Positions 1-5,926 of a stretch of DNA of 7,875 bases are shown here, one piece after another; within the stretch, counting starts at the first letter, position 1, and every line of letters begins with the position of its first letter. The stretch is from an uncultured Sutterellaceae bacterium. Its GTDB lineage: Bacteria; Pseudomonadota; Gammaproteobacteria; Burkholderiales; Burkholderiaceae_F. The notes under the pieces were generated by a model. The model was given only the letters and a program-made list of their open reading frames with translations. It was not told where the DNA came from and searched no databases. A program made the translations under genes and the position numbers. Location of the stretch: NCBI GenBank assembly GCA_947253615.1, contig CAMYAA010000031.1, forward strand, positions 1 to 7,875, read 5' to 3'.

Positions 1-45
1 GATCTAGTACGGTCTCGTGGGCTCGGAGATGTGTATAAGAGACAG
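1..45 (+). other. Illumina Nextera i7 adapter left at the contig end (artefact)
   Basis: This stretch is library adapter, not genome. Positions 27-45 are the 19-base Tn5 mosaic end used in Nextera kits (AGATGTGTATAAGAGACAG). Positions 12-26 are the Read 2 transposase adapter prefix (GTCTCGTGGGCTCGG). Positions 4-11 (CTAGTACG) match, from memory, the Nextera i7 index N702, and positions 1-3 (GAT) fit the end of the P7 primer. The order P7 end, index, Read 2 adapter, mosaic end is exactly that of a library molecule. True genomic sequence starts at 46. The GTG at 31 that opens the reading frame of the next gene lies inside the adapter and is not a biological start. Confidence 0.96.
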
Positions 46-2214
46 GTCATTGAATCGTTGACCGTTGACGGCTTGAACGTCCATGTCAATCTCGATGATA
101 AGACCCTCTTTGCCAATGACACGAAGGCGAAGGCCCCGAGTCAAGAACCGGCCAAGAAGGCAGATTCGGGCTTACCGAAGTTTGCGGTCTATAACATTGC
201 TGTCAAAAACTCCTCCTTGAGTGTGGACAGTGCCAAGGACAATATTCACACTAACGTGAGCGATATCACGTTAGCCTTACCGTTCGTTAGCACGTTGCCG
301 GGCGCCCAAGAAAGCTTAGTGACGCCAGCGTTATCGATGAAGATTAACGGCACGCCGATCTTTGCCAAGGGCAACACCAAGCCCTTTGGCTCGACCTTAG
401 AAGCGACGTTAACGACGGAAATCAAGAATTTAGACTTAGTGCCCTTTGCCGCGATGGTTCCCAACTTAAAGGCCATGGGTTTAACCATGACCTCGGGGAC
501 CCTTTCCACGGACACGACCTTAGTATTCCGCAATCCCGAAGGTCAGAATCCCGGCAAGATGATCATCTCGGGCGTTTCGACCTTAAAGAACGTCAGTGTT
601 GCCAATCAAAAGGGTGAATTAGCGGGCTTTAATACGTTACGTGTGAACGTGGGTCAATTGGATGCCATTGGGCATCATGCCAATATTAAAGAAATCCTTT
701 TAGACAATCCGCGTGTTCAGCTCACCCATACCAAGCACGGTATTGATGGGCTCAAGGGGATCAATCCTCATCAAGCCGCGAGCAAGTCTCAAAGTAGTAG
801 CACCGGTTCGTCGTCCTCTGCCGCTGGTCCCGCCTGGGATTGGAGTTTAGGGAAAGTGACGCTCACGAACGGCTACCTGAACTGGAATGACCAGTCCTTA
901 AAGGCTCCAGCGCGTATTGTGGTGAAAAACCTCAATGCCAATGTTGCCGGGCTCGATAGCCAAGGTAAGGAACCTGGTAGTTTTGACTTATCGTTAGGCA
1001 CCTTAGGGGGTCAATTAAGCGCCTCGGGGACGGTGGGCTTAAAGGACATGGTCGTTGAAGCACAAGCCAACGCTAAGAGCTTAAATCTCGATTATGTGGC
1101 CCCGTACTTACAAGAGTTCATGGGCATTAAGCTCAAGGCCACCACGGGCTTTGCCGTCAAAGTCCAATCGGCACAAAATCAGGTTAAGGCCTCGGGCACG
1201 GTTGCGGTTGATCGCTTTGCGTTAGGCAATGCGGTTCGCTTCAACCACTTCGACGTTAATTTAGACAGCCTCGACACGGCTAAACAAGTCGCCAACATTC
1301 GTAGCGTCACGTTGAATCAAGCCGACATTGATCTTATTCTCACGAAAACCGGGACCAATATTGGGGACATGTTTGGCGTGAAGAGTGAAGCCAAAGATAC
1401 CAAGGCGGCCAAAGATGCCAAACCCGCAGAAAAGACGGGACCGGCTTGGGCCTGGTCGGTGGGTCAAGTTAACTTGACGAACTCGGCGTTCCGTTTTGAA
1501 GACTCGACGAAGCCTCGCAAGCCCTCGGTGCGTCTGACGAACATCAATGCTCGTGTGGATCATCTCTCGAGTCGTCCGAAGACGGTCTCCAACGTTGCCC
1601 TCTCGGCCAATTTAGGGAAAGGCGTGATTTCTGATAAAGGCAAGTTCTCGCTGGATCCGTTGGGCTTAGAAATGGATGTCACGTTGAATCAAGTACCGCT
1701 TAAATCGATCTCGAACTTAATGCTCGACTATGCCGGTATTGGTGCGGGTAGTGGTTTACTCAACATCGACGGGAACGTCCGCCTCATTCCGGGCAAAGAC
1801 AAACCCTCGATTGACTGGGTAGGTAACGCCAACCTCAAGGACTTTGACTTACTCGGTGGGAACGGCAAGAGCTTAATCGTTTGGAAGAACGCTCAGCTCT
1901 CCGGCATGGCAGTTCATACGGCCAAACCCGTTTCCTTCGAAATCCAAGAAGCGGTCTTAGACTCGATTGGCACGAAGAGCACGAACCAAATCAAGAAGGC
2001 CAGTAAAGCCCTCGGCTTCTTAGCGGCTGCTCTTGGGGAAGAAAAAGTGGCCAAGGACATCAATCGTGTCAACGAAACACTCGACAAGCGCATCGTCTTG
2101 AAGAATGTAGCCTTCAAGAATGGTGAACTCACGGCGAATGGCTTTAGCTCCAACAGCTTAGTGGGCGCCCTCTTGTCGAAGATTGGTGGTGAACTCGGTA
2201 AAGTACTCAAGTAA
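46..2214 (+). CDS. DUF748/AsmA-like periplasmic envelope protein, 5'-truncated
   Basis: This is the C-terminal 722 residues of a larger protein; the true start, probably with an N-terminal membrane anchor, is lost at the contig edge. The opening VIESLTVDGLNVHV and later motifs (FAVYNIAVKNSSLSVDS, HTNVSDITLALPF, LVTPALSMKINGTP) are typical of DUF748 proteins, which I place with the AsmA-like group. In E. coli the related AsmA-like proteins YhdP, TamB and YdbH act in phospholipid traffic between the membranes; that role here is inference. Three modules of about 200 residues can be seen, starting near nt 172, 826 (GPAWDWS) and 1438 (GPAWAWS). Each follows a low-complexity Lys/Ala/Ser-rich linker and is rich in alternating beta-type sequence. 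There are no internal membrane segments. Leucine is strongly biased to TTA. The gene ends in TAA, 24 bases before a strong terminator, and appears to be last in its transcript. Confidence 0.8.
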   Translation, partial: VIESLTVDGLNVHVNLDDKTLFANDTKAKAPSQEPAKKADSGLPKFAVYNIAVKNSSLSVDSAKDNIHTNVSDITLALPFVSTLPGAQESLVTPALSMKINGTPIFAKGNTKPFGSTLEATLTTEIKNLDLVPFAAMVPNLKAMGLTMTSGTLSTDTTLVFRNPEGQNPGKMIISGVSTLKNVSVANQKGELAGFNTLRVNVGQLDAIGHHANIKEILLDNPRVQLTHTKHGIDGLKGINPHQAASKSQSSSTGSSSSAAGPAWDWSLGKVTLTNGYLNWNDQSLKAPARIVVKNLNANVAGLDSQGKEPGSFDLSLGTLGGQLSASGTVGLKDMVVEAQANAKSLNLDYVAPYLQEFMGIKLKATTGFAVKVQSAQNQVKASGTVAVDRFALGNAVRFNHFDVNLDSLDTAKQVANIRSVTLNQADIDLILTKTGTNIGDMFGVKSEAKDTKAAKDAKPAEKTGPAWAWSVGQVNLTNSAFRFEDSTKPRKPSVRLTNINARVDHLSSRPKTVSNVALSANLGKGVISDKGKFSLDPLGLEMDVTLNQVPLKSISNLMLDYAGIGAGSGLLNIDGNVRLIPGKDKPSIDWVGNANLKDFDLLGGNGKSLIVWKNAQLSGMAVHTAKPVSFEIQEAVLDSIGTKSTNQIKKASKALGFLAAALGEEKVAKDINRVNETLDKRIVLKNVAFKNGELTANGFSSNSLVGALLSKIGGELGKVLK

Positions 2215-2238
2215 TCCCTTCCTAGTTCTACTCCTTTG

Positions 2239-2267
2239 AAAAAGCACGCCTTCGGGCGTGCTTTTTT
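2239..2267 (+). terminator. Rho-independent terminator of the DUF748 gene
   Basis: A perfect 12-bp stem (2239-2250 with 2255-2266) carries the GC-rich core GCACGCC/GGCGTGC, closes on a TTCG tetraloop and runs into six Ts (2262-2267). It lies 24 bases after the stop codon. The A-run on the left arm could make it work on the minus strand too, but no minus-strand gene ends here. Confidence 0.92.
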
Positions 2268-2470
2268 ATATCTACAGAACAGAGAATCTCAACAACAAAA
2301 GCAAAAAATTAAGATTAAATTTTATCTATAGATTTATTTTATATAAACCAAAGAAAACAATATTAAAAATTAAACAAACTTCAAAATCTCTGCGTTCCAG
2401 TCAAACTTGCGAGAGTAACTTTCAAAAATGTTGCAATTCTGCCACACAAAAACTCACGAAATTAAGGTTT

Positions 2471-2499
2471 TTATCAACCAATAAAAATAGTTATAGAAT
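2471..2499 (+). promoter_or_regulatory. Candidate sigma-70 promoter for porin 1
   Basis: TTATCA at 2471-2476 (4 of 6 to TTGACA), a 17-base spacer, and TAGAAT at 2494-2499 (5 of 6 to TATAAT). It would give a leader of about 90 bases. The surroundings are AT-rich, so chance matches are likely. This is the best pair I saw by eye. Confidence 0.4.
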
Positions 2500-2541
2500 T
2501 TCGCTCGATTTAAACCAAATAAATAATAAAAATAATGCTTA

Positions 2542-2558
2542 GCGAGGACCAATCTCGC
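2542..2558 (+). promoter_or_regulatory. Leader hairpin upstream of porin 1
   Basis: GCGAG (2542-2546) pairs with CTCGC (2554-2558) around a 7-base loop GACCAAT; a G-T pair can extend the stem by one. It is the only GC-rich element in this AT-rich leader and its GACC lies 49 bases before the ATG. It could be an operator, an mRNA-stabilising stem or a small-RNA target. Function is not shown. Confidence 0.4.
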
Positions 2559-2583
2559 GTTTCCTGCCATTTAACGATTGTTC

Positions 2584-2590
2584 AAAGGAG
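2584..2590 (+). promoter_or_regulatory. Ribosome binding site of porin 1
   Basis: AAAGGAG lies 5 bases before the ATG at 2596. It fixes that ATG as the start rather than the upstream in-frame TTG at 2578, and the chosen start places a standard signal peptide at the N-terminus. Confidence 0.88.
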
Positions 2591-2595
2591 AGAAT

Positions 2596-3963
2596 ATGAA
2601 GAAATCATTATTGGCATTATCCTTGTTAGCCACCTTTGCCACGGTTGCGAGCGCTAACGTTGAAGTCTACGGTGTAGTAAACGTTGGTTTTGGTTTCCAG
2701 AATCGAAAAGTTGATCATATTCCTGGCGCAGACCAAGCAACCGAAAATAACTTACGTAAACTTGGAGTTGCCAACGTTGGATATAACACCAATCTCTTCA
2801 AGATGGTAAAAGGGGCCTATACTGGTCCTCGCTTCGGTTTAAAAGGCAGCGAAAAGGTTTCTGACGCTTTTACCGTTGGGTTTAAATTAGAAGGTGGCTT
2901 CAGCCCCTTAGATGGCTCCTTGAGCGACGGTCTTCTCTTCCAACGTGAAGCGACGTTAAATGTCGCCACGCCTTATGGTACGGTCTATGTTGGTCGTATG
3001 GGCGTTCTCAGCGGCGGCGCTGGTAGCGTTGGCTTCTTTAACGGTCAAGCTAACCCGTTCGGTGGTTCCTGGGGCGATGTAATCGGTGGCGTATCTCCAT
3101 ATACCGCATCGTTTAGCTCTCGTCTTAACAACCCCATCGCTTATGTATCTCCGACATTTGCTGGCGTGAAACTTTACGCCCAGTATTCTGGCGGTCAGCA
3201 AAACTCACAAAACAAATCCACGGATGATCGCTACATGGCATTGGGCGCATTAGCCTCTGTGGGCAAGTTGAATGTTGCCGCCGTTGTTGACACCACTTTA
3301 TTAGGTGACGGTCCTCAATACAATCCCATTTCCGTCACTTACAAAATTGACCAAGGCAAGGAAGTCACCGAAGGTATTGTCACAAGCAAAAAGAATCCCT
3401 TCAGCTTTAACTTAGCTGCCAACTACGATTTTGACACCTTCAAGCTCTTTGGCTCTGCGCAATTCTTCAAGAATGCAAAAGACCTCAACAAAAATATTGT
3501 TGATAAATTCAAAGATGTTAAGAAAGATGTCGCCAATAAAGATATTGACGCGGCATTCTTACAAGATCGATTCGCTGAGCTTGCACCCGGTCACACACTT
3601 ACCGTCTCCAAAATCACCAAAGGCGTAACGCAACAAGGCGTAATTAACACTCTAAACTCTTCGTTAAAATACAACGGCTTTGGCTTAACGACGGGCGTAT
3701 CTGCTCCTTTAGGCAATGGCACGGTGTACGCTTCGGTTGGCTTCATGAAAGCTAAACTCAACACGTATCTCGTTGAAAAGACCGAACTCGGCAAGATGAC
3801 TCGCTTCGGCTTTGGCCTCGGCTACGACTACAAGTTGAGTCAGCGCACCACCCTGTACGCAGGTCTTGGCGGAATTCAAGACAAATACAAGGGGGCTGAA
3901 GGTGACCGTAAGATCAAACAACGCATCTTCCAAGCTGCCGCTGGTATTTGCCACAAGTTCTAA
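2596..3963 (+). CDS. Outer-membrane porin (Neisseria/Burkholderia-type), paralogue 1
   Basis: Predicted 455-residue trimeric-type porin forming a beta-barrel for passive uptake of small solutes. Residues 1-20 are a signal peptide (MKKSLLALSLLATFATVASA) with an ASA cleavage site, followed by NVEVYG, the usual first strand of Burkholderiales porins. GPRFGLKGSEKV (77-88), VGFKLEGGFSPL (94-105) and QANPFGGSWGDVIGG (151-165, probably leading into the constriction loop) are core blocks, and IAYVSP (181-186) then LYAQYSGG (193-200) follow. The end, GICHKF, carries the terminal Phe read by the BAM machinery, although relatives usually have a non-Cys residue at Cys452. A Lys/Asp-rich loop spans about 297-356. 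It is longer than classical porins of about 340-380 residues. The gene has its own ribosome binding site and terminator, so it is likely monocistronic. Ion or solute preference cannot be read from sequence. Confidence 0.92.
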   Translation: MKKSLLALSLLATFATVASANVEVYGVVNVGFGFQNRKVDHIPGADQATENNLRKLGVANVGYNTNLFKMVKGAYTGPRFGLKGSEKVSDAFTVGFKLEGGFSPLDGSLSDGLLFQREATLNVATPYGTVYVGRMGVLSGGAGSVGFFNGQANPFGGSWGDVIGGVSPYTASFSSRLNNPIAYVSPTFAGVKLYAQYSGGQQNSQNKSTDDRYMALGALASVGKLNVAAVVDTTLLGDGPQYNPISVTYKIDQGKEVTEGIVTSKKNPFSFNLAANYDFDTFKLFGSAQFFKNAKDLNKNIVDKFKDVKKDVANKDIDAAFLQDRFAELAPGHTLTVSKITKGVTQQGVINTLNSSLKYNGFGLTTGVSAPLGNGTVYASVGFMKAKLNTYLVEKTELGKMTRFGFGLGYDYKLSQRTTLYAGLGGIQDKYKGAEGDRKIKQRIFQAAAGICHKF

Positions 3964-3991
3964 TTTAATCATTAGTTAGACCTTGATTCTC

Positions 3992-4025
3992 AATGCACGC
4001 TTTCTAAATTGAAGCGTGCATTTTT
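3992..4025 (+). terminator. Rho-independent terminator of porin 1
   Basis: A perfect 11-bp stem, AATGCACGCTT (3992-4002) with AAGCGTGCATT (4012-4022), around a 9-base loop and ending in five Ts (4021-4025). It lies 28 bases after the stop codon. The GCACGC/GCGTGC core is shared with the terminators at 2239 and 7441. Confidence 0.92.
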
Positions 4026-4055
4026 ATTCAATCGAAAACAATTGCAATTTTTAAG

Positions 4056-4083
4056 TTGTCACAAAACAACGTAACCCTAATAA
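4056..4083 (+). promoter_or_regulatory. Candidate sigma-70 promoter for porin 2
   Basis: TTGTCA at 4056-4061 (5 of 6 to TTGACA) is a good -35. The -10 is less clear: TAATAA at 4078-4083 with a 16-base spacer, or overlapping TAAATA at 4081-4086. It would give a leader of about 130 bases. A second weaker option lies nearer the gene around 4159-4180 in a T-rich stretch. Confidence 0.35.
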
Positions 4084-4183
4084 ATACTAGGATTTACAAC
4101 TAATTAAAAGACCAAATGTCTTTCAGTTCTAGTTTCACTCCAATAATTTCTACAAACTTGTATTTGTGTTTTATTTTGCACAC

Positions 4184-4200
4184 TGAGATTGACCAACTCA
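4184..4200 (+). promoter_or_regulatory. Leader hairpin upstream of porin 2
   Basis: TGAG (4184-4187) pairs with CTCA (4197-4200), and TT (4189-4190) with AA (4195-4196) past one bulged A, leaving a GACC loop (4191-4194). The stem is weak, but it resembles the porin 1 leader hairpin in having GACC between GAG and CTC arms. Function is not shown. Confidence 0.25.
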
Positions 4201-4215
4201 TTCATTTCATATCAC

Positions 4216-4221
4216 AAGGAG
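4216..4221 (+). promoter_or_regulatory. Ribosome binding site of porin 2
   Basis: AAGGAG is 5 bases before the ATG at 4227. It selects this start over the in-frame ATG at 4116, which would put 37 extra residues before the signal peptide. Confidence 0.9.
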
Positions 4222-4226
4222 TAGAC

Positions 4227-5588
4227 ATGAAAAAATCTCTTCTAGCCTTATCTTTGCTGGCGACTTTCGCTGGTAGCGCCATGGCTAACGTTTCCGTTTA
4301 TGGGGTTTTAGACGTCGGATTTGGTTTTGAAAATCACAAGATCGACAAATTCCCCGGCATTACTGCCCAAGCCCAACAAGAATTGATCGACTCGGGCGTA
4401 TTGAAGCTCGACCAGAAAAACAACAGCTTCAAGATGACCAAGGACTGGTACGCGGGTCCGCGCTTTGGTTTAACCGGTAGCGAAAAAGTCTCCGACAACC
4501 TCTCCGTATGTTTCAAGTTAGAAAGTGGCTTTAGCCCCTTAAACGGCGCTTTAAACAACCTTCTCTTCCAACGTGAATCGACCTTAAATGCCGCCACGCC
4601 GTTCGGTACGGTCTACGTCGGTCATATGGGCGTCATTCGCGGCGGAGCTGGCAGCGTCGGCTTCTTCAATAGCCAAGCCAATCCTTTTGGCGGCGGTTGG
4701 GATGATGTCATTGGTGGCGTAAGCCCCTTCACCTCTGACTTCGCGGCGCGAGTCAACAACGGTATCGCTTATGTCTCGCCAACGATCTCTGATTTGAAGA
4801 TCTATGCGCAATACTCGGGCGGTGAAACAGATTCCCAGAACAAGTCCACTGATGATCGCTACATGGCCTTAGGCGCTCTCTTTAGCCACGACAAACTCAA
4901 TGTCGCTGCCGTTATCGACACAACCATCTTGGGTAACGGAGCTCAATACAATCCGCTCACCCTCACCTATACCGCTAAAGCCAAACCAAGCGAAGATTTG
5001 AAGGTCGTTGCCGACTCGCCCAAGAAGAACCCAATCTCCTTCAACGTGGCCGCTAACTATGAGTTTGATGCCTTCAAACTCTATGGCTCCGCACAGTACT
5101 TCAAGAACGCCAAAAATGTCACCAACTCCATCACTGGCGCTGTGACATTGCCTAAAGACACCACGGCAACCATTAGACTCAACGATGTAGCTCCCATCTT
5201 CAATCGCCTTATGGATCCAAAGAAAAACACGTTAAAAGCCGTTTCTCCAGACACCAAGGCAGCGGTTTACACCAAAGAAAATGCCACCTACAAATATGAT
5301 GGCTTTGGTTTAACGACAGGGATTTCGGCTCCGTTGGCTAACGGTACAATCTATGCCTCCATTGGTTACATGCAAGCCAAGGGATATGACTATCTTGGTA
5401 CGAAATATCAAGTCTCCAAACTGACGCGCTACGGGATCGGGCTTGGGTACGACTACAAGTTAAGCCAACGCACCACCGTTTACGCTGGTATCGGTGGCAT
5501 CCAAGACACTTGGAAGGCTGTCGAGTTTGACGCTAAGGTCAAACAGCATATCTATCAGGCTGGCTTTGGCTTGTCCCACAAGTTCTAA
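4227..5588 (+). CDS. Outer-membrane porin (Neisseria/Burkholderia-type), paralogue 2
   Basis: Predicted 453-residue porin, closest to the gene just upstream. The first 15 signal-peptide residues are the same (MKKSLLALSLLATFA), with cleavage after AMA at residue 20 and a mature start NVSVYG. Core blocks match porin 1: GPRFGLTGSEKVSD (77-90), AGSVGFFNSQANPFGGGW (141-158), AYVSP (181-185), YAQYSGG (193-199), SQNKSTDDRYMALGA (203-217), GLGYDYKLSQRTT (405-417). The C-terminus is GLSHKF with terminal Phe. Divergence is concentrated in predicted loops near residues 38-74, 250-268 and 298-356. Cys95 (TGT at 4509-4511) stands where both neighbours have Gly in VGFKLE. This is one base from GGT, and cysteine is rare in porin barrels. 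It has its own ribosome binding site and terminator. Substrate is unknown. Confidence 0.92.
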   Translation: MKKSLLALSLLATFAGSAMANVSVYGVLDVGFGFENHKIDKFPGITAQAQQELIDSGVLKLDQKNNSFKMTKDWYAGPRFGLTGSEKVSDNLSVCFKLESGFSPLNGALNNLLFQRESTLNAATPFGTVYVGHMGVIRGGAGSVGFFNSQANPFGGGWDDVIGGVSPFTSDFAARVNNGIAYVSPTISDLKIYAQYSGGETDSQNKSTDDRYMALGALFSHDKLNVAAVIDTTILGNGAQYNPLTLTYTAKAKPSEDLKVVADSPKKNPISFNVAANYEFDAFKLYGSAQYFKNAKNVTNSITGAVTLPKDTTATIRLNDVAPIFNRLMDPKKNTLKAVSPDTKAAVYTKENATYKYDGFGLTTGISAPLANGTIYASIGYMQAKGYDYLGTKYQVSKLTRYGIGLGYDYKLSQRTTVYAGIGGIQDTWKAVEFDAKVKQHIYQAGFGLSHKF

Positions 5589-5621
5589 TCGTTCACTCGT
5601 CACGAGTTAACTTTAGAACCC

Positions 5622-5652
5622 AATACGCTCCTCTTTGAGGGGCGTATTTTTT
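5622..5652 (+). terminator. Rho-independent terminator of porin 2
   Basis: A 12-bp stem with one T-G wobble (5622-5633 with 5637-5648), a TTT loop and a six-T tail (5647-5652), 33 bases after the stop. A smaller stem, ACTCG (5595-5599) with CGAGT (5603-5607), sits between the stop codon and this hairpin. Unlike the other two porin terminators, its arms do not carry GCACGC. Confidence 0.9.
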
Positions 5653-5732
5653 ACCCCTATGTGGATAATTGTCAGTTTTTTAAAGTTTCACTGACTTTCA
5701 ATTGAGGTCATTTCAAAAATCTACTAAAAGAA

Positions 5733-5760
5733 ATTACAAAATACACATTGTTTCTATAAA
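5733..5760 (+). promoter_or_regulatory. Weak candidate promoter for porin 3
   Basis: ATTACA at 5733-5738 (4 of 6 to TTGACA), a 16-base spacer and TATAAA at 5755-5760 (5 of 6 to TATAAT). The -35 is poor, so the gene may need an activator, or the true promoter may be nearer the gene around 5817-5847. Confidence 0.28.
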
Positions 5761-5875
5761 AAATAAGTATCCTTACGTGTAGTCAGCAAATAACAATGCT
5801 TTCAATAACTCAGACGTTATCTCATTGTTTTATATTTTTAATAGATTCTTTCTCTCTTTTTAACAAAAATAAAAG

Positions 5876-5900
5876 TTGACCCACACTAATCGAGGGTCAA
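5876..5900 (+). promoter_or_regulatory. Perfect inverted repeat before porin 3 (operator or leader hairpin)
   Basis: TTGACCC (5876-5882) and GGGTCAA (5894-5900) are perfect inverted copies with an 11-base spacer. The right copy ends 11 bases before the ribosome binding site. In DNA this could be an operator; in RNA it forms a 7-bp stem with three G-C pairs close to the translation start. No equivalent perfect repeat of this sequence lies before the other two porins. Confidence 0.45.
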
Positions 5901-5913
5901 TTCATTCACTTAA

Positions 5914-5920
5914 AGAGAGG
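5914..5920 (+). promoter_or_regulatory. Ribosome binding site of porin 3
   Basis: AGAGAGG, with six bases before the ATG at 5927. It is weaker than the AAGGAG of the other two porins but still selects this ATG, which places a signal peptide at the N-terminus, over the in-frame TTG at 5876 inside the inverted repeat. Confidence 0.75.
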
Positions 5921-5926
5921 TTCACA

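Larger units (their letters stand above)
2268..2595. other. AT-rich upstream region of porin 1
   Basis: About 330 bases with no gene I can support. The region is very AT-rich and holds several short perfect palindromes: GAGAaTCTC (2282-2290), ATCTATAGAT (2324-2333) and TTTATATAAA (2338-2347). Its right half holds a plausible promoter (2471-2499) and a leader hairpin (2542-2558). An open frame across 2258-2542 gives a Lys/Asn/Ser-rich translation, has no ribosome binding site and begins inside the terminator, so I treat it as non-coding. Confidence 0.6.
5653..5926. other. AT-rich, dyad-rich upstream region of porin 3
   Basis: No gene is visible here. The stretch between stop and next start is about 338 bases including the terminator. 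It holds an interrupted dyad AATT-GTCAGT/ACTGAC-AATT (5667-5676 with 5690-5703), a wide inverted repeat AACAATG (5782-5788)/CATTGTT (5823-5829) that encloses ATAAC (5805-5809)/GTTAT (5816-5820), a weak promoter candidate at 5733-5760, and a perfect 7-bp inverted repeat just before the ribosome binding site. Confidence 0.5.

Noticed and set aside
31..45. GTG start and residues MYKRQ for the DUF748 gene
   Set aside because: They are encoded by the Tn5 mosaic end of the adapter; the natural N-terminus is off the contig.
27..45. A genuine Tn5 transposon end
   Set aside because: The mosaic end is preceded by the synthetic Read 2 prefix and an index, and no transposon genes are present.
2258..2542. 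A 94-residue small protein gene upstream of porin 1
   Set aside because: It starts inside the terminator, has no ribosome binding site, and its Lys/Asn/Ser-rich translation is what AT-rich non-coding DNA gives.
3431..3628. A 65-residue plus-strand frame within porin 1
   Set aside because: It overlaps porin 1 in another frame and has no start signals.
4116..4226. A 37-residue N-terminal extension of porin 2
   Set aside because: It has no ribosome binding site and would precede a standard signal peptide that has its own AAGGAG.
2596..5588. A phase-variable porin switch
   Set aside because: I found no homopolymer or short tandem repeat tract in the promoters or 5' coding regions, and no invertible-segment repeats flanking a promoter.
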